NCBI GenBank assembly: GCA_024641665.1
Contig: JAHECP010000034.1
Span: 1 to 43,385 of the forward strand
Reading direction: 5' to 3'
Source: Acidobacteriota bacterium
GTDB lineage: Bacteria > Acidobacteriota > Vicinamibacteria > Vicinamibacterales > JAHECP01
Length of the DNA: 43,385 bases
This document shows, one piece after another, positions 18,222 through 27,246 of the stretch (position 1 is the stretch's first letter; each line of letters starts with the position of its first letter). The notes below the pieces were generated by a model that searched no databases, was not told the origin of the DNA, and saw only the letters and a program-made list of their open reading frames with translations. The translations under genes and the position numbers were made by a program.

Positions 18222-20022
18222 GCGCGCGCGCGGCGGCTGGCCGCTCGGACGGACCGGACGCCGGTGGCTGAAGATCGCCTTCCTCCGGATGACGAGCCTG
18301 TCGTTCGTCGCCGAGGACAACTACCTCCTGCTCGTCGCCATCGTCGTCGGCGTGGTCGCCGGGCTCGGATCGGCCGGGTTCATCTACACGCTCGCGGCGG
18401 TGCACCGCCTCTTCTTCGGCCCGATTGCGAGGCTCTTCGCCCGGATCGGGCCAGCGGCCATCCTCTTCCTGCCCGCGATCGGCGGCCTGCTGGTTGGCCA
18501 GCTCGTGCGGCGGCTGGCGCCCGACGCCGCCGGGCACGGCGTGCCCGAGGTGATGACGGCCGTGGCGACGCGCGGCGGCGAGATCAAGGGACGCGTCGCC
18601 ATCGCGAAGATCGTGACCTCGGCGCTCTGCATCGGGTCGGGCGGCTCGGCCGGACCCGAGGGGCCGATGGTGCAGATCGGCGCGGCGTCGGCGTCGGCCA
18701 TCGGCAAGCGGATCGGCATCGCGCCCCGCCACATGCGCACCATCGTGGCGTGCGGCGCGGCCGGCGGCCTGGCGGCCGTGTTCAACGCGCCGGTCGGCGG
18801 CGCGATGTTCGCGCTCGAGGTGATCACGGGCGAGCTGACGCCCGCCTTCGGTGCGGTCATCCTCGCCGCCGTCAGCGCCACGGTCGTCTCGCGCAGCCTG
18901 TTCGGCAACTACCCGTCGTTCGTCGTGCCGAAGTACGACCTGGTCAGCAACAGCGAGCTGGGCTTCTACGTGATCTTCGGCCTGCTGGCCGGCCTGGTCG
19001 GCGTGGCCTTCATCCGCCTGCTGTACGGGCTCGAGGAGCGCTTCGAGAAGTGGAAGTTCCCGCCCGCGCTCAAGCCGGTCATCGGCGGCCTGATGGTGGG
19101 CATCATCGCGCGGTTCCGCCCCGAAGTGCTCGGCACCGGCGCCGAGGCGATCGAGGCCGCGACCTGGGGACGGCTCATGCCGATAGCGCTCTTCGCGCTC
19201 GTGCCCCTCAAGATCCTGTCCACCTCGCTCACGCTCTCCTCGGGCGGGTCGGGTGGCGTCTTCAGCCCCGCGATGTACATCGGCGCCATGCTCGGCGGCG
19301 CGTTCGGCTTCGTCGTCCACACGCTGTTCCCAGCGACCACCGCCGGCAGCGGCGCCTACGCGCTCGTTGGCATCGGCGCGATGCTCGGCGGCACCGCGCT
19401 CGCGCCGCTCACCGCGATCATCCTGCTGTTCGAGATGACCGACGATTACCGGATCATCCTGCCGGTGCTCGTCTCCACGGTCATCGCCATCGTCGTCGTG
19501 CGCGCGATGGTGGGCGAGTCCATCTACACGCTGAAGCTGCGCCAGCGGAACATCCCGTACTACGCGGGCGTGGAGCTGCAGCGCGCGCACCAAGTGACCG
19601 TCGGGCAGGCCATGCGCACCGACATTCCGCCGGTGCCCCCCACGGCCAGCGTGCTCACCGCGCTCACCACGGCCGCGAGCCGGCGCGCGCCGGCCCTGCC
19701 GGTCGTCAACACGGACGGCAAGCTCGTGGGGGTCGTGACGCTCGAGCGGCTCGCGGCGGCCGCGGCCTCCGACCAGCGCCCCGCGTCGATCGCCGAGATC
19801 ATGCAGGACGTGAAGGACCGCCACGTGCTCACGACCGAGCGGCTCGAGACGCTGCTCGCGCGACTCGGCGAGAGCGATCTGAACGCCCTGGCCGTCGTGG
19901 AGTCCGAGAGCGACCTGCGCCCGGTCGGCATGGTGTCGCGTCACGACATCATGCGGATCTACGAGCGCGTGCTGCGGCCGCTCGACGTCCGGCCGCCGAG
20001 CCCCCAGACCGAGGCCACCTAG
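18214..20022 (+). CDS. ClC-family chloride channel with CBS domains
   Basis: 602 residues, ATG 18214 inside the 3' end of the previous gene. Membrane part to about residue 430 with ClC signatures: GHGVPEV (normally GSGIPE) with His108 at the selectivity Ser position, GSGGSAGPEGP with the gating Glu149, FNAPVGGAMFALEV, and GSGGVFSPAMYIGAMLGG. The proton-path Glu (203 in the E. coli exchanger) is Val203 here, as in chloride channels rather than exchangers. Two CBS domains follow (VGQAMRTDIPPVPPTASV; IAEIMQDVKDRHVLTTE), which usually sense adenine nucleotides. The 8-bp overlap with the PDZ pseudoprotease gene implies coupled translation and perhaps a shared complex. Confidence 0.95.
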   Translation: MSKRARGGWPLGRTGRRWLKIAFLRMTSLSFVAEDNYLLLVAIVVGVVAGLGSAGFIYTLAAVHRLFFGPIARLFARIGPAAILFLPAIGGLLVGQLVRRLAPDAAGHGVPEVMTAVATRGGEIKGRVAIAKIVTSALCIGSGGSAGPEGPMVQIGAASASAIGKRIGIAPRHMRTIVACGAAGGLAAVFNAPVGGAMFALEVITGELTPAFGAVILAAVSATVVSRSLFGNYPSFVVPKYDLVSNSELGFYVIFGLLAGLVGVAFIRLLYGLEERFEKWKFPPALKPVIGGLMVGIIARFRPEVLGTGAEAIEAATWGRLMPIALFALVPLKILSTSLTLSSGGSGGVFSPAMYIGAMLGGAFGFVVHTLFPATTAGSGAYALVGIGAMLGGTALAPLTAIILLFEMTDDYRIILPVLVSTVIAIVVVRAMVGESIYTLKLRQRNIPYYAGVELQRAHQVTVGQAMRTDIPPVPPTASVLTALTTAASRRAPALPVVNTDGKLVGVVTLERLAAAAASDQRPASIAEIMQDVKDRHVLTTERLETLLARLGESDLNALAVVESESDLRPVGMVSRHDIMRIYERVLRPLDVRPPSPQTEAT

Positions 20023-20089
20023 CCCATCAGGGCTCACGGCTCACGGCTCGCTCGGCGCGCGGGCGCATGACCGGACGGCGCTCCGTTGG

Positions 20090-20095
20090 TATAGT
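20090..20095 (+). promoter_or_regulatory. Extended -10 TGGTATAGT of the DUF5916 gene
   Basis: TTGGTATAGTGT has a TGn-TATAGT extended -10. Transcription would start near 20102, only about six bases before ATG 20108, so the message is predicted to be leaderless or nearly so. Confidence 0.6.
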
Positions 20096-20107
20096 GTGTA
20101 GCGCCCC

Positions 20108-22405
20108 ATGAACTGCCGTGTCCTCGCCGTGCTCTCGTGCCTCGTGTGGCTGAGCCTGCCGGCGACGCCGGTGTGGGCCCAAGGTGTGAATGCCGCGCCG
20201 GGGGTCATCGACGGGCCGCCGCCGCCCGTGCCGCCCCGCGTCGTCGCGCGCGACGCCCGGGGGCGCATCACCATCCGGGCGACCCGCATCGTCGAGCCGC
20301 TCGTGATCGACGGCGACCTCGACGAGCCGGTGTACGCGTCGGTGGAGACGATCGGCGACTTCGTCCAGCAGGAACCGCACGAAGGGCAGGCCGCGACCGA
20401 GCGGACCGAGGTGTGGGTGCTCTACGACGAGCGCGCGCTGTACGTGTCAGCGCGCTGCTGGGAGAGCGATCCCGGCGCCCGCGTCGCCAACGAGATGCGG
20501 CGCGACAGCTTCAACCTCTTCCAGAACGACCACTTCGGCGTCATCCTCGACACCTTCCGCGACCGGCGCAACGGCTTTCTCTTCTACGTCAACGCGATTG
20601 GCGGGTTCTTCGACGGCTACGTGACCGACGAGCGCGAGACCAACCGCGACTGGAACACGGTCTGGCAGGCGCGGGTCGCCAACTTCGACGGCGGCTGGAC
20701 GGTCGAGATGGCGATCCCGTTCCGCTCGCTCCGCTACGGCGCCGGCGGCGCGCAGGTGTGGGGCATCAACTTCCGGCGGTCCGTGCGCGCGAAGAACGAG
20801 ATGGACTACCTGACGCGGATCCCCGCCGCGCTCAGTCACAACGCCATCGGGAGGCTCTCGCAGGCCGCGACGCTCGTCGGCCTCGAGCCGGCGCCGGCCG
20901 GCGCCAACCTCGAGCTGAAGCCGTACGTGACGGGCGGCGTGCGCACCGACCTCGAGAACGGCATCGTCGACGACCCGACGAAGGACGCGGGCTTCGACGT
21001 CAAGTACGGCCTCACGCGCGGCCTGACGTTCGACGCCACCTACAACACCGACTTCGCCCAGGTGGAGGACGACGAGCAGCGCGTCAACCTCACGCGGTTC
21101 AGCCTGTTCTTCCCCGAGAAGCGCGAGTTCTTCCTGGAGGGGCAGGGCATCTTCACCTTCGGCGGGGCCAGGAGCGGCGGCCCGGGCGGCGGGGGCGGCG
21201 GCTTCGGCCCGAGCAACACGCCCGTGCTCTTCTTCAGCCGCCGCATCGGGCTCTACGAGACCGACGACGAGGCGGTGCCCGTGCCCGTGCGGGCCGGCGG
21301 CCGGCTCACGGGCAAGGCCGGGCGCTTCAGCATCGGCCTGCTGAACATCCAGACCGGCGCCGAGTCGTCGGTGGGCGCGGCCAGCACCAACTTCTCGGTC
21401 GTCCGCGTGAAGCGCGACATCCTGCGCCGCTCCACGATCGGCTTCATCGGCACGCGGCGCGGGCCCGTCATCGACGGCTCCGGCGCCAACTACGTGGTGG
21501 GCGTGGACGCGGCCTTCTCGTTCTTCCAGAACCTCAACATCAACGCGTACTACGCCCTGACCCGCACGCCGGGCCTCTCGGGCGACGATCGGAGCTACCA
21601 GGCGCAGGTCGAGTACGCCGGGGACCGCTACGGTCTCGAGGTGGAGCGGCTGGCAGTCGGCGCCCACTTCAACCCCGAGATCGGCTACGTGCGCCGCGAC
21701 GACATCCGCCGCAGCTTCGCGCGGGCGCGCTTCAGCCCGCGACCGGCCTCGATTGCGGCCATCCGCAAGCTCACCTGGGAGGCCAGCCTCGACTACATCA
21801 CCGACGGCCGGGGCGGGCTGTCCACGCGGGAGACGCAGGGGCAGTTCCAGATCGACTTCGAGAGTGGTGACGAGTGGCAGATCGGAGTCACCGACGCCTA
21901 CGAGCGGCTCGACGAGGAGTTCGAGCCCGCCGACGGCGTCGTGATCCCCGCCGGCGGATACGACAGCGTCGAGTGGCGGACGTCCTACCGGCTGGGCCCG
22001 CAACGCCGGTTCTCGGGCACCGTGAACGCCTCGCGCGCGGGCTACTACGACGGCCGGCGCACCGAGGTCGGCTACCGCGGGCGTGTCGAGTTGACGCCGC
22101 GATTCTCGCTCGAACCGGGGCTGAGCTGGAACTGGGTGACCGTGCCCCAGGGCGCGTTCACGAGCAATCTGTTGAGCACGCGCGCGACGCTCACCCTGTC
22201 GCCCCGCATGATGATCGGCGCGCTCGTGCAGTACGCCTCGTCGACCGACCTCGTCTCGACCAACGTCCGCTACCGCTGGGAGTACGTCCCGGGCAGCGAC
22301 CTCTTCGTCGTCTACAGCGAGGGCCGTGACACCACGGGCCGCGGCTTCCCGTTCATCCAGAACCGCACCTTCGTCGTGAAGCTCGCCCACCTGCTGCGGT
22401 TCTGA
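20108..22405 (+). CDS. Outer-membrane DUF5916 protein with N-terminal CBM9-like domain
   Basis: 765 residues with a signal peptide (VLAVLSCLVWLSLPATPVWAQ). Residues about 50-215 form a CBM9-like carbohydrate/ligand-binding domain (PLVIDGDLDEPVY; EVWVLYDERALYVSARCWES; WTVEMAIPFRSLRY), followed by a DUF5916 beta-barrel with the hallmark FSLFFPEKREFFLEGQGIFTFG and a C-terminal strand ending LAHLLRF. This architecture is common in Acidobacteriota and Bacteroidota, where such proteins sit in the outer membrane; transport or sensing of oligomers is assumed, not shown. A Gly-rich loop lies near residues 358-368. Monocistronic, with a start nearly at the transcript 5' end. Confidence 0.92.
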   Translation: MNCRVLAVLSCLVWLSLPATPVWAQGVNAAPGVIDGPPPPVPPRVVARDARGRITIRATRIVEPLVIDGDLDEPVYASVETIGDFVQQEPHEGQAATERTEVWVLYDERALYVSARCWESDPGARVANEMRRDSFNLFQNDHFGVILDTFRDRRNGFLFYVNAIGGFFDGYVTDERETNRDWNTVWQARVANFDGGWTVEMAIPFRSLRYGAGGAQVWGINFRRSVRAKNEMDYLTRIPAALSHNAIGRLSQAATLVGLEPAPAGANLELKPYVTGGVRTDLENGIVDDPTKDAGFDVKYGLTRGLTFDATYNTDFAQVEDDEQRVNLTRFSLFFPEKREFFLEGQGIFTFGGARSGGPGGGGGGFGPSNTPVLFFSRRIGLYETDDEAVPVPVRAGGRLTGKAGRFSIGLLNIQTGAESSVGAASTNFSVVRVKRDILRRSTIGFIGTRRGPVIDGSGANYVVGVDAAFSFFQNLNINAYYALTRTPGLSGDDRSYQAQVEYAGDRYGLEVERLAVGAHFNPEIGYVRRDDIRRSFARARFSPRPASIAAIRKLTWEASLDYITDGRGGLSTRETQGQFQIDFESGDEWQIGVTDAYERLDEEFEPADGVVIPAGGYDSVEWRTSYRLGPQRRFSGTVNASRAGYYDGRRTEVGYRGRVELTPRFSLEPGLSWNWVTVPQGAFTSNLLSTRATLTLSPRMMIGALVQYASSTDLVSTNVRYRWEYVPGSDLFVVYSEGRDTTGRGFPFIQNRTFVVKLAHLLRF

Positions 22406-22416
22406 GCGGCGCGACC

Positions 22417-23235
22417 CTACCTCCGCTCCACCCGAATCGACCCGTTGCGCGTCGTTACGCGGACGGGCGCGCCGCCACCGCCGAGGTCGGTCGAGATGTC
22501 GCGGTTGAGGCGGCCCTGGACCGTGACGGGGAAGTCGATGTGGACGCTGCCGTTCCGGGTGCCGGTCTCGAGATGGGCGGCGTAGCCGTCGGGGATCCGG
22601 AGCCGCACCGAGCCGTTGGTCGTCTCGACGGTCAGGCCGGCGCCGTCCCAGCCTTTGCCCGACAGCTCCACGCGCACGCTGCCGTTGCGCGTGCGTCCGT
22701 GCACGTCGCCGCCGAGGTCGGCCAGGCGCAGGCTGCCGTTGGTCGCTTCGAGGTCGATGCGGCTGCGTACGCCGGTGACGCTGATGCTGCCGTTGGTGGT
22801 CTCGAGCCTCAGCGCGAGCGCGCGTGGCACCGACAGGCGCCAGCTCACCCACCAGTGCTCGTCGCGGTCGCGCGCGGGGCCGTCGGCCCGGACCCGCCCG
22901 CCCTCGGTCGTGATGGTCACGCCCGCCACGATCTCCCGCGCCCGCGCGTCGGTATCGGCCGCCGCCGCGACGCGCGCGCGGACCTGCACGTCGCCGCGGT
23001 CCCAGCCTTCGACCGCGATGCTGCCGTTCGCCGCGCCGTCGACGTCCAGCACGTCGGGCAGCGCGGCCAGGGTGCTCTCGCGCACCTCGCAGTGGGACGC
23101 CTGCCGGCCGCTGTAGGCCTGGGCGCACCAGTCGTCGTCGGACCCCGCCTGGCGCGCCGAGGCCGCCGCCGGGAGTGTGAGAAGGGCCACAGCGGCCACC
23201 AGGCCGCATCCAGAACGAACGCTCCATAGAGTCAT
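22417..23235 (-). CDS. Secreted DUF4097-type beta-solenoid protein with NGS repeats
   Basis: 272 residues from ATG 23235; signal peptide CGLVAAVALLTLPAAASA. The sequence carries seven spaced repeats of the form NGS-[IVL]-x-[VIL]: NGSIAVEG, NGSISVTG, NGSLRLAD, NGSVRVEL, NGSVRLRI, NGSVHIDF and NGSIRVER, each closing a strand-turn unit as in the DUF4097 adhesin-like beta-helix family. A disulfide is possible between the two N-terminal Cys (CAQAY, CEVRE). Convergent with the DUF5916 gene (11-bp gap). Probable cell-envelope location; function unknown. Confidence 0.85.
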   Translation of the reverse strand: MTLWSVRSGCGLVAAVALLTLPAAASARQAGSDDDWCAQAYSGRQASHCEVRESTLAALPDVLDVDGAANGSIAVEGWDRGDVQVRARVAAAADTDARAREIVAGVTITTEGGRVRADGPARDRDEHWWVSWRLSVPRALALRLETTNGSISVTGVRSRIDLEATNGSLRLADLGGDVHGRTRNGSVRVELSGKGWDGAGLTVETTNGSVRLRIPDGYAAHLETGTRNGSVHIDFPVTVQGRLNRDISTDLGGGGAPVRVTTRNGSIRVERR

Positions 23236-23352
23236 GGCGTGCCTACTCCAAAGAAGATGGTGTCGCGATCATCCGCCGCCGGGAGTACCGGCCGCGCTTG
23301 GTGAGATTGGACGAGATCGGGGCGGCTCGCGTTGGCGCGGGGGGCCTGGAGC

Positions 23353-23467
23353 GGGTGCACAGGGGTGCACGGGGTCCCCGCCCATTCGAGAGAAGATGCG
23401 CGCCATCGAGACCCCGCGCCGCCGCGCACCCTCGTGCACGTTGCACCCGGTGCACCTCTGTGCACCC
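23353..23467. repeat. Imperfect inverted repeat of GTGCAC units
   Basis: GGGTGCACAGGGGTGCACGG at 23353-23372 faces a near-complement CCGGTGCACCTCTGTGCACC at 23447-23466, separated by about 74 bp. Each arm itself holds two GTGCAC palindromes. It occupies most of the 284-bp intergenic region between the divergent DUF4097 and pncB genes and looks like a dispersed hairpin element. Confidence 0.7.
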
Positions 23468-23495
23468 CGGTTTGCCGTGCGCCCCGCCGGCCGGG

Positions 23496-23501
23496 TAGGA
23501 T
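23496..23501 (+). promoter_or_regulatory. -10 box TAGGAT of pncB
   Basis: GGGTAGGATGATCGCGGCCC has TAGGAT at 23496-23501; transcription would begin near 23508, 12 nt before ATG 23520, which has no Shine-Dalgarno site. Confidence 0.5.
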
Positions 23502-23519
23502 GATCGCGGCCCTTCGATC

Positions 23520-24872
23520 ATGACGCCCGGCGCGCTTTCCACCGATCTGTACGAGCTCGCGATGATGGCCGGCTACTGCCAGGCGGGGCTGACCGCGCCG
23601 GCCACCTTCGAGCTCTACACGCGGCGCCTGCCGCCCGACCGCTCCTTCCTGGTGGCGGCCGGCCTCGAGCAGGCGCTCGACTTCCTCGAGACGCTGCGCT
23701 TCGAGCCCGCCGACATCGCGTACCTGCGCGACCTGCCGCAGCTCGCCGGCGCCGGCGACGCCTTCTTCGACGAGTACCTGCCCCGATTCCGCTTCACGGG
23801 GGAAGTGTGGGCCGTCGAGGAGGGGACGCCCGTGTTCCCGCCCGAGCCGATGTTGCGGGTGACGGCGCCGCTGCCCGAGGCCCAGCTCGTCGAGACGGCG
23901 CTGCTCGCGTTCGTCACCTTCCAGACCACGGTCGCCAGCAAGGCCGCGCGGGTGGCCGCCGCGGCGGGCGGCCGCGGCGTCGTCGAGTTCGGCGCGCGCC
24001 GCGCGCACGGGGTGGAGGCGGGGGTGCTGGCCGCGCGCGCCGCCTATCTCGCCGGGTGCGACGGCACGTCGAACGTCGAGGCCGGGCGCCGCTACGGCAT
24101 TCCCGTCTCGGGCACCATGGCGCACTCGTGGGTGCTGGCGTTTCCCGACGAGGAGTCGGCGTTCCGCGCCTACACCGGCAGCTTCGGCGCGCGCGCGGTG
24201 CTCCTGCTCGACACCTTCGACACGCTCGCCGCCGCGCGGCGCGTCGTCGCGGCCGGCCTGCGTCCGTCGGCCGTGCGGCTCGACAGCGGCGATCTCGCGG
24301 GTCTCGCGCAGCAGGTCCGGAGCATCCTGGATGCGGGCGGGCTGGCGGCGACGCGGATCCTGGCGAGCGGCGATCTGGACGAGCGCAAGATCGCGGCGCT
24401 CGTCGCTTCCGGTACGCCCATCGACGGCTTCGGCGTCGGCGCGGCGCTCACCGTGTCGTTCGACGCGCCGTCGCTCGGCGCCGTCTACAAGCTGGTGGAG
24501 CTCGAGCGGGGCGGGCAGGCGGTGGGCGTGATGAAGTCGAGCCCCGACAAGGAGACGCACCCCGGCCGCAAACAGATCTGGCGTGTCGGGGGCCGGGCCG
24601 CCGCGCGCGACGTGCTCGACCTCGAGGACGAGGAAGGTCCTCCCGGCGCCGAGCCGCTGCTCGAGCCGGTGATGCGCGACGGCCGGCGGCTCGGGCCGCG
24701 CCGCCCAATCGGCGAGCTGCGCGACCGGTGCCGCCGCGAGCTGGCGCGCCTGCCGGCCGGCGTGCGCCGGCTCGACCGGGCCGACGAGTACCCGGTCGAT
24801 CTCGGCGCCGCGCTCCGGCGCGCCATCACTAGAACTTCACTTTCAGCTCGCCGGCGATCCGGCGCTTCATGA
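23520..24872 (+). CDS. pncB: Nicotinate phosphoribosyltransferase
   Basis: 450 residues from ATG 23520. The enzyme joins nicotinate to PRPP, with ATP hydrolysis, to make nicotinate mononucleotide in NAD salvage. Family features: LSTDLYELAMMAGYCQAG at the N-terminus, TFELYTRRLPPDRSFLVAAGLEQAL, VVEFGARRAHG, GTSNVEAGRRYGIPVSGTMAHSW with the conserved His, AVRLDSGDLAGLA and GFGVGAALT for phosphate binding. Length fits the bacterial type. Its 3' end overlaps the convergent TonB receptor gene by 44 bp; the last 15 or so residues are therefore antisense-coded and probably not critical. Confidence 0.95.
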   Translation: MTPGALSTDLYELAMMAGYCQAGLTAPATFELYTRRLPPDRSFLVAAGLEQALDFLETLRFEPADIAYLRDLPQLAGAGDAFFDEYLPRFRFTGEVWAVEEGTPVFPPEPMLRVTAPLPEAQLVETALLAFVTFQTTVASKAARVAAAAGGRGVVEFGARRAHGVEAGVLAARAAYLAGCDGTSNVEAGRRYGIPVSGTMAHSWVLAFPDEESAFRAYTGSFGARAVLLLDTFDTLAAARRVVAAGLRPSAVRLDSGDLAGLAQQVRSILDAGGLAATRILASGDLDERKIAALVASGTPIDGFGVGAALTVSFDAPSLGAVYKLVELERGGQAVGVMKSSPDKETHPGRKQIWRVGGRAAARDVLDLEDEEGPPGAEPLLEPVMRDGRRLGPRRPIGELRDRCRRELARLPAGVRRLDRADEYPVDLGAALRRAITRTSLSARRRSGAS

Positions 24873-27069
24873 TGTCGCCGAAGACGTGCTGCTGGATGTC
24901 GGCGTTGCCGATGTTCGTGATCTTCAGCGACGTCGTGACCTTGTCGTGCGCCCAGCGGACGCCGAACCCGCCGTTCACCATCGTGTAGGCCTTCGTCGGC
25001 CCGTGGTAGCGCGCGTCGAGCACGTCGTTCCAGATAGCCTCGCCGCTGTAGCTCACCGAGAGGTCGCCCAGGTACCGGCCCGAGTCGACGTTCACGCCGG
25101 CGTTGAAGCGGTTCTTCGCCGGGATGTTGATCTCCGAGATGTCGAAGCCGGTCGGGACCGGCGTGGCCTGGTACGAGTAGTTGGTGTAGCCGTGGACGTT
25201 GCGGTTGACGGCCAGGTCGAGGCCCAGCTCGAGGCCCTTGTCGCGCACCTTGCCGAAGTTGCGGTAGCTGAACTCGGACGGCAGGCCCAGCCCCGGCCCG
25301 AATGCGTTCTGCGCGATCAAGAGGTCGAGCACCACCGGCGGCAGCGGCCAGCCCGGCGGCGGGTTGTGCGAGGTGTAGGACCCCACCTGCGTGAAGAAGA
25401 TGTCGTTCTTCGTGTCGTTCACGTAGAAGGCGGCGGTCACCGTGGCGCGGTCGCGGATCGTCCCCGTATAGCCGATCTCGTAGGCGTCCAGCGACGTCTC
25501 CGTCAGGTTCTCGTTGCCAGTCGCCTGCACGGGGAAGTTGTAGAGCATCCCCGCCAGGAACGGGTTGATGGCGCCCAGATCGAGCTGGTTGACGATCGTC
25601 AGCTGCAGGAAGTTGTTGACGAGCGACGGCGCGCGATAGGCGCGATTGTAGGACACCCGGAACGTCTGGTCGGGCGTCGGCTTGATCATGAACGTGGTGC
25701 GGGGAGAGAACACCGCGTTCTTCAGCACGCTGAACTTGTCCACGCGCGCGCCCACCAGCCAGCGGAAGTACTTCGACAGGAAGATCTCGTCCTGCAGGTA
25801 GGCCCCGCCTTCGGTCCGGTTGTCCCCGTTCGGCGCGATCGAGAGCGCGAACGCGTTGTGGCGGAAGTTGCCGCCGTAGCTCACGACCTGCGTCGTCCCG
25901 ATGGCGTTCGAGTTGCCGAACTCCAGGTCGAACGTCTTGGTGTTGAACGTGAAGTTGACGGGCTGGCCCGTCGCAGCGTCCACGCTCAGCAGCGCCGGCG
26001 CCTTGCCGTCGAGCAGGTTCAGGTAGCCGTTCACCTTGAGCGCGCCCTTGCTGTAGTTCACCTTGGTATAGCCCAGCACCGAGCCCGACTTGATCTGGAA
26101 CGGCCCGATGCCCGTGTCGATGATGCCGCTCGTGCCGGCCACGCCGCCCGCCACGACGACCTTCCCCCCGTTCTCCATGTCGTAGTCGACGCGCGTGTCG
26201 AACTTCGGCTGCGTCGTCCCGCTGTTCGGGTACGCCGGGTACGCGGTCTGGTACTTGTTCGGGATCGTGCCGCTCGGCCGCGCGAAGGCGTCCTGCGTGA
26301 ACGCGCCGGCCGAGATCTTGTAGGACCATCGGTTGTTCGGCGCCGCGGCGTGCGTGCCGTTCACGTAGAACAGCGTCCCCGTTCCCAGGCCGTTCGAGCC
26401 GACGTTGCGGTCGAAGCCGCCGGCGCCCAGCGTGAACTCGTCGCCCTGCATCTCGCGCGGCGACTTGGTGATGATGTTGACGACGCCCGTGAGCGCGTTC
26501 GCGCCCCAGACGGCCGACGCCGGCCCGCGGATGACCTCGATCTGCTTGATCTCGTCCGTGTTCACGGGCAGGAAGTCCCACGCCACGAACCCGAAGAAGT
26601 CGAGATAGAGCGACCGGCCGTCGAGCAGCGCGAGCTGCGAGGTCGACAGCGTCGACGTCGCGCTGCGGCTCGTGATGTTGATGTCGCGCGCCGAGGTCTG
26701 CGCGACGTTCATGCCCGGCACCGCCCGGAGCAGATCCGCGTAGCTCTGTGACGGCGATCCCTGGATCATCTGGCTGCCGATGACCGACATGGTCGCCGGC
26801 GCGTTCACGAGCTGCGTCTCGACCTTCGACGCCGTCACGACCACGGTCTCGGCGTAGGTCGGCAGCTGCTCGGCCGGCTTCTGCTCCTCCGGCTTCTGCT
26901 CTCCGGGCTTCGCCGGTTGGGCCGGCTTCTGCGGCGGTTGCTGCTGCTGCGTCTGCTGCTGGGCCTGCGGCGGCTGCGCCGTCTGCTGGGCGCTCGTCCC
27001 CGTCACGTTCACCGCCGTCAGCAGAACGGCCAGAGCCCCCGCGCCACACACCTTACGTGCTCTCGTCAT
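24829..27069 (-). CDS. TonB-dependent outer-membrane receptor
   Basis: About 746 residues. Signal peptide VCGAGALAVLLTAVNVTGTSAQ, a Gln/Pro/Lys-rich spacer (residues 28-65), a TonB-box-like ETVVVTASK, then the plug domain (APATMSVIGSQMIQGSPSQSYADLLRAVPGMNVAQ; IEVIRGPASAVWGANALTGVVNIITKSP) and a 22-strand-type barrel ending GELKVKF. Plug details fit iron/haem- or cobalamin-type receptors, but the ligand is unknown. ATG 27069 is chosen because GAGG lies six bases upstream; ATG 27075 is two codons earlier. Upstream on the minus strand, TGTGATACAT and an ACATG-TT-CATGT inverted repeat at 27109-27120 could be promoter and operator. Confidence 0.93.
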   Translation of the reverse strand: MTRARKVCGAGALAVLLTAVNVTGTSAQQTAQPPQAQQQTQQQQPPQKPAQPAKPGEQKPEEQKPAEQLPTYAETVVVTASKVETQLVNAPATMSVIGSQMIQGSPSQSYADLLRAVPGMNVAQTSARDINITSRSATSTLSTSQLALLDGRSLYLDFFGFVAWDFLPVNTDEIKQIEVIRGPASAVWGANALTGVVNIITKSPREMQGDEFTLGAGGFDRNVGSNGLGTGTLFYVNGTHAAAPNNRWSYKISAGAFTQDAFARPSGTIPNKYQTAYPAYPNSGTTQPKFDTRVDYDMENGGKVVVAGGVAGTSGIIDTGIGPFQIKSGSVLGYTKVNYSKGALKVNGYLNLLDGKAPALLSVDAATGQPVNFTFNTKTFDLEFGNSNAIGTTQVVSYGGNFRHNAFALSIAPNGDNRTEGGAYLQDEIFLSKYFRWLVGARVDKFSVLKNAVFSPRTTFMIKPTPDQTFRVSYNRAYRAPSLVNNFLQLTIVNQLDLGAINPFLAGMLYNFPVQATGNENLTETSLDAYEIGYTGTIRDRATVTAAFYVNDTKNDIFFTQVGSYTSHNPPPGWPLPPVVLDLLIAQNAFGPGLGLPSEFSYRNFGKVRDKGLELGLDLAVNRNVHGYTNYSYQATPVPTGFDISEINIPAKNRFNAGVNVDSGRYLGDLSVSYSGEAIWNDVLDARYHGPTKAYTMVNGGFGVRWAHDKVTTSLKITNIGNADIQQHVFGDIMKRRIAGELKVKF

Positions 27070-27246
27070 GGACATCCTCGCCTGGGCGAACCACCGCCCG
27101 CATCTGGAGACATGTTCATGTATCACAGCCGCGGACGGGGAGCAACCGTTCAGCTTCCGGAGGTCCTGCGACCTGGTCCGGGCAGGGCTCACCGGGAGTC
27201 GAATGCCCAGCCGCCCCTCGGGGCGTGAGCCCGACCGGCCTGCGGT

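Noticed and set aside
15945-18320. Minus-strand 791-codon frame
   Set aside because: Shadow of TPR, OsmC and PDZ genes, His/Arg/Leu-rich, no motif.
20031-20052. GGCTCAC tandem copies before the DUF5916 gene
   Set aside because: Only two full copies and a partial one; too short to support a functional claim.
20447-23227. 926-codon minus-strand frame across the DUF5916 and DUF4097 genes
   Set aside because: Low-complexity Arg/Ala/Val shadow spanning two well-supported genes of other frames.
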